Below are positions 1 to 7,059 of a stretch of 64,000 nucleotides of DNA, in pieces. The DNA lies in NCBI GenBank assembly GCA_964543905.1, contig CAZIZO010000017.1, positions 1 through 64,000 on the forward strand, in the 5' to 3' direction. The stretch comes from GCA-016699835 sp964543905. Its GTDB lineage: Bacteria > Planctomycetota > Phycisphaerae > Phycisphaerales > UBA1924. Numbering within the stretch: position 1 is the first letter of the stretch; every line of letters starts with the position of its first letter. The translations under genes and the position numbers were made by a program. Below the pieces are notes generated by a model, which saw only the letters and a list, made by a program, of their open reading frames with translations, did not search any database and had not been told where the DNA came from.

Positions 1-2117
1 CGCGCGTGGCGCTCCGACGCGGCGAGGTAGTCGGCCCACGCGATGGCGGCGGCCATCGTCTCTCCGTCGATGCGCGGCGAATCGTTCGGCGTGCCGGCGC
101 GGCCCCACGTCGCCAGCGCGTGCAGCGTGAGAGCGATGCGCAGCGAGAGGCCGCAGAGTTTTCCGCCCCACGCGCGGCGCTCGGCCAGGTCGCCGAAGCC
201 AAGCGAGGCCTCGGTGCGCAGTTGGAAGGCGTGGTAAAGGGCGTCGGCCTCGGGCGAGAGCGAGATGACGGCTGGGCCGGTGTCAGGATCGTCGCTCGGC
301 TCGAACGACAGCAGGCGGGTGAGGGCGGCCTGCCACGCCTCGCGCGCGGACGCACGCACCGGCTCAGGGCGCACGTCGCGCATGCCAACGAGGTCCGGCG
401 GGGCGATGACGGCGAAGCGAGCGAGCAGCCCACGCCCTTCGGCCTGCGGATCACACCACACCGCTTCGACCGCCGCCCGCTGCACGCACAACGCCACAGC
501 GAGCGCCGGGCGGTCGATCACGTCGGAGGGGCGACCGACCCGCTGCGCACGGATCGGATCGCCCGCGTGCCCTTTCAGCATCGCGCCGTAGTTCCGCACG
601 CCCGAGTAGCGGCCCTGCACGATGTCCAGCGCGTCACCCTCAGCGCTGGCGAGCAGGGCACGGCCGTGGTTCTCCTTCATCTGCCGCACGAGCGCTTCCG
701 GCGTCGGTTCGCTGGCCAGCAGCGCCGGCGCGTTCGGCAAGGGCGTCGCTTCCATCTCCTGCGCGAGCCGGATCGCTTCGCCCTCTACGACGGCACGCTT
801 GAACGGATCGGCGACCTTTCCCGCCTGGTCCTCGATCGAGCGGATGCGCCGTTCGGTGATGCGGTGCCGCTGGGCCGCGGCGGCGATGACCGGCCGCATC
901 TCGCGGCCCTTGTCCGCTTCCCACTTCAGGATCGGCCGCAGCAGTTCCGCCAGCACCGCCGACTTGCGTGTGCCCGGCTCGGAGAGCACCAGCGCCCACA
1001 GCGGGGCAGGCTCGATGTGATCGCCATGCCCGCGGACGCACGCGACGTTGCAGATGCACGCCGACGCGACCGCCATGCCCAACAGGGCAGCCATGTCCGG
1101 CGGCGTCTGCGTCGAGCGGGCCAGGTCGGCGAAGTAGTCGCGGATGTCGGCGGTGGCGGCAGGAAAGAGCGTCGCGGGTTCGAACGTGGGGCGCTCGTCC
1201 GGCTTGTGCTCAGCGGGTGCCTCCGGAGCGACCGCCTCGGCGGCTACAGCCAAGGCGTCGATCTTTGCATGCACCATTTCGGCATCGCCGCCCTCGATCG
1301 CCAGCACATCAGCGATGTCGCCACCGGGTGGAAGCGCAGGCCAGTGCTCGGCGAGCCTCGCGATGCGGACTTCGTAAGCGCCGGCAGCGTGGCAGAGTTG
1401 CGAGACCTCTTCGGCGTAGGCATCGCCCGCGGCATCGTGGTCGGGGAGGATGACGGCGACCTTGCCCTTCATGACGGACCAGTCGGACTTGCCCGCAGCC
1501 TTGCTACCACCAGCGCTGGTCGTGGCGACGAGGCCGATGGCCCGGGCAGCGTCCACGCACGTCTCGCCCTCGACGATGTAGACCCACGCGCCGTCGGGCA
1601 ACCTCGACAACTCCGGCAGGTTCATCATCGGCCTCGGCTCGGGCATCGCGGCGATCACCCAGCCGTTGCCGCGCCGACTGATCGGGCGCACGACCTTTCC
1701 ACCCGAGGGCGGGTTCCAGCGAATCACCTCTCCAACGGCAACGCCCTGGCCGTCGGTGTAGGTCCAGCGTGCAGCGCATGGTCCGTGCTTCCGCTCCAGC
1801 ACCGCGATCGCATCGTCGGCGGTGGCGAAGGTGGCATCGATCGCGTTCTTCCGCTGGCCGGGAGGTCTCCTCGCTTCGGCCACAGGCACTGGCATGACGT
1901 CCTTCATCGCCAGGCCGAGCGTGCCGACAATCGCCTCCGCTGGGCACCCGGCGTGGCAGTGCAGGAGGACTCGGGTGTCCGTGCCGACGCCGATCGACAG
2001 TGACGGATTGCGGTCTTCGTGCGCCGGGCACCGAGCCGACCACGCCTCGCCATGTCGCTTGGGAGGGCACCCCGCTCGCGTGAGCGCGTCGAGCACCACA
2101 TCGATGGGCTCACCCAT
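1..2117 (-). CDS. Zinc-finger/Toprim/DUF3987 primase-helicase (C-terminus off the left edge)
   Basis: I read this minus-strand frame from ATG 2117 to base 1 and found no stop, giving at least 705 codons. Residues 31-59 form a CHC2-like zinc finger (C31, H34, C55, C59, with CPAHEDRNPSL and HCHAGC). A Toprim domain follows, with the acidic motif VEGE and the metal-binding motif PDHD. A P-loop-like segment SEPGTRKS and a long DUF3987-type region come after. This order is typical of replication proteins in phage-like islands, where they prime and unwind element DNA. The start overlaps the 3' end of the upstream AlpA-like gene, so the two are probably translationally coupled. The family assignment is firm; helicase activity is inferred. 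Confidence 0.9.
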   Translation of the reverse strand, partial: MGEPIDVVLDALTRAGCPPKRHGEAWSARCPAHEDRNPSLSIGVGTDTRVLLHCHAGCPAEAIVGTLGLAMKDVMPVPVAEARRPPGQRKNAIDATFATADDAIAVLERKHGPCAARWTYTDGQGVAVGEVIRWNPPSGGKVVRPISRRGNGWVIAAMPEPRPMMNLPELSRLPDGAWVYIVEGETCVDAARAIGLVATTSAGGSKAAGKSDWSVMKGKVAVILPDHDAAGDAYAEEVSQLCHAAGAYEVRIARLAEHWPALPPGGDIADVLAIEGGDAEMVHAKIDALAVAAEAVAPEAPAEHKPDERPTFEPATLFPAATADIRDYFADLARSTQTPPDMAALLGMAVASACICNVACVRGHGDHIEPAPLWALVLSEPGTRKSAVLAELLRPILKWEADKGREMRPVIAAAAQRHRITERRIRSIEDQAGKVADPFKRAVVEGEAIRLAQEMEATPLPNAPALLASEPTPEALVRQMKENHGRALLASAEGDALDIVQGRYSGVRNYGAMLKGHAGDPIRAQRVGRPSDVIDRPALAVALCVQRAAVEAVWCDPQAEGRGLLARFAVIAPPDLVGMRDVRPEPVRASAREAWQAALTRLLSFEPSDDPDTGPAVISLSPEADALYHAFQLRTEASLGFGDLAERRAWGGKLCGLSLRIALTLHALATWGRAGTPNDSPRIDGETMAAAIAWADYLAASERHA

Positions 2118-2301
2118 GGCCCACCCCCTGCGTCGCGCTCTTCGCTCGCTCGATGAATCGTCGCAGGTCAGCGGGGTCGATTCTCACGCTGCGTCCGAAA
2201 CGCACCGCGGGCAGCGTCCCGGCCTGCACAAGCGTCCAGAGGGTGCGCGGCGTGACGCCGAGCACCGTCGCCGCCTCGCGATAGGTGAGCAGCGGGTGCA
2301 T
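2110..2301 (-). CDS. AlpA/excisionase-like helix-turn-helix protein
   Basis: A small DNA-binding protein of the excisionase family. The helix-turn-helix is YREAATVLGVTPRTLWTLV, followed by the basic wing RFGRSVRIDPADLRRF. I prefer ATG 2301 (63 residues) because GGAGG lies about ten bases upstream. An in-frame ATG at 2340 would give 76 residues but lacks an obvious ribosome binding site. The gene overlaps the start of the primase gene by 8 bases. Proteins of this type promote excision of integrated elements or activate their genes, which fits its position between capsid and replication genes. Confidence 0.85.
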   Translation of the reverse strand: MHPLLTYREAATVLGVTPRTLWTLVQAGTLPAVRFGRSVRIDPADLRRFIERAKSATQGVGHG

Positions 2302-2455
2302 GGTGTCCTGACCTCCGGTCGCGTTCTTGAGCTCGTCCATGAGTGCGCACCCATCGCACCGCCGCGATCGGCGCGGCGTGCGTCATTCGTCATCCGTGTG
2401 TGAGAAAGGCCGGGGGCAGCCCGCAACCGCCTCCGGCCGCACCAGCGCCGTCGGT

Positions 2456-4354
2456 TTACGCCTCGCCCTTGCTCCGCACCGCCGCCCGCGGGTCGCACAG
2501 GGCCGCGCCGAAGTCGAAGTAGACGCGCCACGACACCGCCAACTTGTTCACCGTCTGGTCGAGCCCGAAGAACTCGACCGTCGGCGTCTGCTGGCCGTTG
2601 AGGAACCCGACGATGATCGGGCTTGCCGCCGGAGCCGCGAACAGGTACCAGTGCTTCGTCGAGGCCTTGGTGCCGTACTTCTTGGTGTTGCTCAGACGCG
2701 GCTCAACCTCGAGGCCCACTGCGTTCCGCAGGCTGTTGCCGGTGGGCAGGTTTGTCTGCGCCGCGATGTACTCACTCTCGAGCACGGCGCGGGCCACCGT
2801 CTGGAGTTCCGGCGGCACGACCAACCGGGTCGGTCGCAGGTCCAGGTCGTTCCCCTCGGCATCCCGCTGCGTGAGCATGGCGGTGATCGCCTTGGTCAGG
2901 CCGTCCGTGCTGAGGTTCGTGTCGGCCCCGGTGATGTAGTTGCCGTTGCCCGCTGAGAAGAATGCGCCGGCGTTCGACATCAAGGTGTCGTACACCAGAT
3001 CGCTGAGCTTCCGCATCGCCGCCTGGCCCATCGCGCGGGCGACCGAATCGAACAGCGACAGGTCGTCGTTGATGAGGTCGCGGCGGTCGATGGAGAACAT
3101 CTTGCCGTAGGTGTCCACCTTGTACTGGGTCGTCGCTTCATCGGCACCGCCGTGCTTAAACTCGCCGCCGGACGGAATCTGCTGGAGCGAGCCGGTGAAC
3201 GACGGACGGATCGCCGTCGCGGTCTTGAAGTCCGGCACGCTCCGCACGCCCGCGAACGATCGCCAGGTGGCCGGGCTCTCCTGATAGCCATCGAGCAGGA
3301 CCTTGTTCACGGCCGCGCCCAGCGCCTCGGTGAGCGTGTGCGTCGTCAGCGACGCGCGCACCATGCCCTCGCGGTCGGCGGGGGCGTCGATCCCCTCGTG
3401 CTGCAACGCCGTACGGCACAGGTCAAGGGAGTGGGCCACGCGGAGGTCGTCCGCCGCCTCCATGCACGCCGGGCCGAGGGCCTTCTCAGCAAGCGCAGCA
3501 AAGCCCGCCCGCTTGAGAATGGCGGCCTCGATCACCCTTGCACGCGGGATGTGCCCCGAGCCGCCGCCGGTGATTACGCCGGAGAACACGGGGCGCGAAG
3601 CCCGCAGGACCTCGAGCACGCCCGCCCGAAGTTCGCTGACGGTCATGTCGCCCGCGACGGCCTTGGCCTTCAGGTCGTCCACCCGCTTCTGGTGCACGCC
3701 CCAATCCCGCTCGCCCCCACCGGCGAAGATGGGACGGCAGGTCAGTTCGATCTCCTTCAGCCGGTCGCGCTCGTCGGCGCGGATCTGATCCTCGTGTGCA
3801 ATGTCCGCCATGTTCGTCCGTCCTTGACGTGAAGCCGCGATGGCCACCGACGTTTCCGCGTCGGCCCCCAGCGGCGTGATGCTGACTTCCCGCAGCCGCC
3901 CCTTGCGCACGAGCGTGAACCCGCCCGGCGACGACAGCGACCGCCCGTTGACCTCGACCGACTGGTTCGGTTTGACCCGCTCATGCTCGGTGGGCGCGAC
4001 GCCGACCGACGCCTGAAACTGGAAGCCCCCCCGGGCCATCTCCACGACGTGCCGCGCCGGTTCGCCAGCACCGCTGACGACGCCCGCGACCATGAGCCGC
4101 CCGTTGGCGACGGCGGGCTCGCCGTGGCCGACGACGCTGCCGACCGTGGCGTTGTGGTCCGCCAGCAGGGGCACCTGGCCTCCGGCCTCAAGGCCCGCCA
4201 GGTCGATGGCGATGTTACCCCAGCCGGGCACGCGCATGATGCGGCCCGTGTAGGCGACGACGCTGATCTTGGGGCGGGCGTCCTTGCCTGCGGCCTCGAT
4301 CTCGACCTCGGCGGCCGTGAGCAGCAGGTCATCCTTGACCGCGTTTCCGTTCAT
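2456..4354 (-). CDS. Prohead protease-major capsid protein fusion
   Basis: A 632-residue two-part phage head protein. The N-terminal ~185 residues resemble a prohead (scaffold-processing) serine protease: H67 in LLADHNATVGS and S116 in FQFQASVGVAP are the likely catalytic residues, and SITPLGADAETSV resembles the usual end of the domain. After a charged linker, residues ~200-632 resemble a Mu/HK97-type major head subunit, with the conserved-looking stretches DTYGKMFSIDRRDLINDDL and LVVPPELQTVARAVL. Fusions of this kind process themselves during head assembly. The start at ATG 4354 is chosen because AAGGAG lies seven bases upstream; a TTG at 4375 has no such site. It overlaps the end of the sigma-like gene by 26 bases. 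Confidence 0.9.
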   Translation of the reverse strand: MNGNAVKDDLLLTAAEVEIEAAGKDARPKISVVAYTGRIMRVPGWGNIAIDLAGLEAGGQVPLLADHNATVGSVVGHGEPAVANGRLMVAGVVSGAGEPARHVVEMARGGFQFQASVGVAPTEHERVKPNQSVEVNGRSLSSPGGFTLVRKGRLREVSITPLGADAETSVAIAASRQGRTNMADIAHEDQIRADERDRLKEIELTCRPIFAGGGERDWGVHQKRVDDLKAKAVAGDMTVSELRAGVLEVLRASRPVFSGVITGGGSGHIPRARVIEAAILKRAGFAALAEKALGPACMEAADDLRVAHSLDLCRTALQHEGIDAPADREGMVRASLTTHTLTEALGAAVNKVLLDGYQESPATWRSFAGVRSVPDFKTATAIRPSFTGSLQQIPSGGEFKHGGADEATTQYKVDTYGKMFSIDRRDLINDDLSLFDSVARAMGQAAMRKLSDLVYDTLMSNAGAFFSAGNGNYITGADTNLSTDGLTKAITAMLTQRDAEGNDLDLRPTRLVVPPELQTVARAVLESEYIAAQTNLPTGNSLRNAVGLEVEPRLSNTKKYGTKASTKHWYLFAAPAASPIIVGFLNGQQTPTVEFFGLDQTVNKLAVSWRVYFDFGAALCDPRAAVRSKGEA

Positions 4355-4937
4355 GAAACTCTCCTTCTGAGACAACCTTGAAGCCCTTGGCCAGCAGCTT
4401 CGGGATCAGCAAACCGAGCCGGTACCTGACCGTGCTCTCCTTCATGCCGAGCCGTCTCGCGGCCTCGCTCACGTTCCCGTCGCACTCCATGATCGTGCGG
4501 CACAGCGCACGGCTGTCCTCGTTGTCGATGAACTCGAGCACGTCCTCCGTTGCCCAGGACGACTGCGACAGGCCGACCGTGCGGTTGCGGGCGATCTCCC
4601 GTCCTTTGGGATCCTCGTAGACGCCCTCGCTCGCGTTCTGTCTCGTGTCGGCGGCCACGCGCAGCGTCTTGAAGTTCCTGAGGGCACGCTCTTCTCGCTC
4701 CGCGTGCTTCAGCACCGCCGTCTTCACGATCACGAAGATCAACGTCTTCGGGCTCGCACCCCGGGCCGGGTCCCATACGGGCGGCTTGGCGATCAGGTGG
4801 AGGAGGGCTTCCTGCACAACATCGTCGTGGCTGACGCCCGGCTCGCAGTGCTGCTTGGCCGCTGCGAATCCAACCCGCCGCGCGTAGTCGAGCAGGTCGG
4901 GCGTGAGTTCAATCTCGATCGGTGAGGGGTCGGGCAT
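4329..4937 (-). CDS. Sigma-70-like factor of the element
   Basis: A 202-residue protein with sigma-70-like architecture. A region-2-like helical segment (HDDVVQEALLHLIAKPPVWD and TLIFVIVKTAVLKHAEREER) lies near residues 50-105. A C-terminal helix-turn-helix (GNVSEAARRLGMKESTVRYR) lies near 160-185 and would contact promoter DNA. The ATG at 4937 has a strong site (GAGGAGG) and shares a TAATG overlap with the stop of the upstream gene, so the two are coupled. It probably directs host RNA polymerase to element promoters, such as those of the capsid gene just downstream. It could instead be a small-terminase-like or other HTH regulator, but the region 2 plus region 4 spacing favours a sigma factor. 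Confidence 0.75.
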   Translation of the reverse strand: MPDPSPIEIELTPDLLDYARRVGFAAAKQHCEPGVSHDDVVQEALLHLIAKPPVWDPARGASPKTLIFVIVKTAVLKHAEREERALRNFKTLRVAADTRQNASEGVYEDPKGREIARNRTVGLSQSSWATEDVLEFIDNEDSRALCRTIMECDGNVSEAARRLGMKESTVRYRLGLLIPKLLAKGFKVVSEGEFHERKRGQG

Positions 4938-5455
4938 TAGACCTCCTCGCCACGCTCGAGCCTCTCGCGGACGTCGTCGCACAATGTGAACGAGACCCGC
5001 GCCGGGGTGGTCGCCCTGGGCGGCACGACATGCAAGACGAAGTAGGTGTCGTCAGCGGGCACGGGCCGCCCGTACTTGGCCGTCTCACGCTCCGCAGCCT
5101 CTCGCAGGGCGAGAAGGAAGTCGGCATACCTGCACCCAACGGTCATGCACAACGCCGCAAAGGGCGTGAGAATACCTGCCTGTTCAAGGTGATCGGCCGC
5201 GACGTCCACGTCGGCCTGCGTCCAGGCATCCGGCCGCGACGGCGTTACCACCCCCTGCTCGACGAGTGCTTCGAGCAGTGCCGGGCGGCAGTCGTAGCCG
5301 CGGGACCGCAGGTGGTGCGATGCCGTGACCGTCGCCATCGGGAACATCCGGTCCCGTTCCTCCTGGGCCGCCTCATGGAACGCAGGGTCTGCGCCCGCCC
5401 GGGGCTTCACGCGGAGGTCGAAGTGCTCGTCGAGGGTCAGTCCGATTCGGGTCAC
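4937..5455 (-). CDS. Hypothetical protein of the element, first gene of the leftward cluster
   Basis: A 172-residue acidic, mostly helical protein of unknown function; I recognise no domain. The start is GTG 5455, supported by AAGGAGA eight bases upstream. Its stop overlaps the ATG of the sigma-like gene (TAATG), so it is the promoter-proximal member of a unit running through sigma factor and capsid. A divergent 188-base region separates it from hen1. By position it could be a regulator or a head-associated protein, but the sequence does not decide. Confidence 0.7.
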   Translation of the reverse strand: MTRIGLTLDEHFDLRVKPRAGADPAFHEAAQEERDRMFPMATVTASHHLRSRGYDCRPALLEALVEQGVVTPSRPDAWTQADVDVAADHLEQAGILTPFAALCMTVGCRYADFLLALREAAERETAKYGRPVPADDTYFVLHVVPPRATTPARVSFTLCDDVRERLERGEEV

Positions 5456-5643
5456 GGTGGTCTCCTTGCCGGGGGGCGTCGGGCGACGGGCCCACCCCCC
5501 AAACCCTTATTTCCGGCGCGGGGGGCGATTCGCAGCGCGGACTGAAGAAAATCCGAAGCACGACCCTTGGCCAGAGGGAATCCTCTCGGGAAGGGGGTGG
5601 CTTCCGTACACTCCACCTCGCCAACCTGCAGGAAACCGTACGG

Positions 5644-7059
5644 ATGCTGCTCTCGATCACCACAACACACCACCCAGCCTCGGACCTGGGATATCTGCTC
5701 CACAAACACCCGGGCCGGGTTCAGTCGTTCTCATTGGCGTTCGGCAAGGCACATGTCTACTACCCGGAATTGGAGTCTGAGCGGTGCACCGCTTGCCTCC
5801 TGATTGAAGTCGATCCGATCGGCCTGGTACGCGGTCACCGTGGGCAACGCACGCTTGACCAGTACGTGAACGATCGGCCGTATGTCGCGTCCTCCATGCT
5901 GGCCGTTGCGATCGCGCAGGTGTTCGGCACCGCACTCGCCGGGAACTGCAAGGATCGCCCGGAACTGGTGGCCTCCGCCATCCCGCTTGAGGCGAGGATT
6001 CCCTCGCTGCCCTGCGCCGGTGGAGCCGACCTGCTCCGCAAGCTGTTCGAGCCACTCGGCTATCGAGTTACTGTGACGTCGCATCCGCTCGACGACAAGT
6101 TCGCTGACTGGGGTGATTCATCCCTCTTCACTGTTGAGATCGCTGCGACGAAGACGCTCAGCGAGCTGCTCAGTCACCTCTATGTGCTGATTCCGGTTCT
6201 TGACAACGAGAAGCACTACTGGGTCGGTGATGATGAGGTCGCCAAGCTGCTCCGTCACGGTGAGGGGTGGTTGGCACAACACCCGGAGCGAGAGCTCATC
6301 GCGACGCGATACCTGAAGTATCGTCGCAACCTCGCTGACGAGGCGATCAAGCAGCTTCGAGAACAAGATGGCGAGGGTCCGGTCGAGATCGAGGCCGACT
6401 CACCGGAGGATCCCCGCGAGGAAGCGGCGGAGCAGAAGTTGAGCCTGCACCAGCAGCGCCACGGCGTGGTGCTGGCCGTGCTGCAGGCGAGAGGCGCACG
6501 AAGGGTTGCTGATCTTGGCTGTGGCGAGGGGAGGCTGGTGAGAGAACTTCTGAAGCACAAGGGCTTTGAGAAGATCGTCGGCATGGACGTGTCGCACCGC
6601 ACCCTGGAGATCGCCGCGGACAGATTGCGCCTCGAACAACTCCCACCGATGGTCCGCCAGCGCGTTGAGCTCATTCATGGCTCGCTCATGTACCGCGATC
6701 GGCGGCTCGATGGGTTTGATGCGGCCGTGCTGTGCGAGGTCATCGAGCACATGGACGAGCCCAGGCTGGAGGCGATGGAGAAGGTCGTGTTTGGTGCCGC
6801 CAAGCCGTCGCTCGTCATCGTGACAACGCCAAACAGCGAGTACAACGTCATGTGGGAAGCGCTCGCGGCAGGCTCCATGCGACACAAGGACCATCGATTC
6901 GAATGGACGCGGGACCAGTTCCGTGCCTGGGCGGACGGGATCTGCGCACGCTTCGGCTATACCTGCGAGATCAGGGGCATCGGCGATGCGGGTGTCGCAC
7001 CAGACGGCCGCGACGTTGGTTGGCCAACGCAGATGGGGGTGTTTGCGCGTGCCTCCTGA
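5644..7059 (+). CDS. hen1: Hen1, 3'-terminal RNA ribose 2'-O-methyltransferase
   Basis: A 471-residue protein that methylates the 2'-OH at the 3' end of cleaved RNA, so that the rejoined RNA resists re-cutting at the same site. The N-terminal ~240 residues match the bacterial domain that activates the Pnkp ligase. The C-terminal half is the methyltransferase, with SAM loop ADLGCGEGRLVREL near residue 290. The family's metal-binding set is visible: E365, E368 and H369 in EVIEH, and H414/H417 in RHKDHRFEW. ATG 5644 is preceded by AGGAAA. The gene overlaps pnkp by 11 bases, the standard Hen1-Pnkp arrangement. Its presence inside a phage-like element is unusual. Confidence 0.95.
   Translation: MLLSITTTHHPASDLGYLLHKHPGRVQSFSLAFGKAHVYYPELESERCTACLLIEVDPIGLVRGHRGQRTLDQYVNDRPYVASSMLAVAIAQVFGTALAGNCKDRPELVASAIPLEARIPSLPCAGGADLLRKLFEPLGYRVTVTSHPLDDKFADWGDSSLFTVEIAATKTLSELLSHLYVLIPVLDNEKHYWVGDDEVAKLLRHGEGWLAQHPERELIATRYLKYRRNLADEAIKQLREQDGEGPVEIEADSPEDPREEAAEQKLSLHQQRHGVVLAVLQARGARRVADLGCGEGRLVRELLKHKGFEKIVGMDVSHRTLEIAADRLRLEQLPPMVRQRVELIHGSLMYRDRRLDGFDAAVLCEVIEHMDEPRLEAMEKVVFGAAKPSLVIVTTPNSEYNVMWEALAAGSMRHKDHRFEWTRDQFRAWADGICARFGYTCEIRGIGDAGVAPDGRDVGWPTQMGVFARAS

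Noticed and set aside
6..2003. A 665-codon open frame on the plus strand
   Set aside because: It uses the same codon boundaries as the minus-strand primase frame and has Arg/Ala-rich, family-free content; the minus strand shows clear zinc-finger and Toprim motifs.
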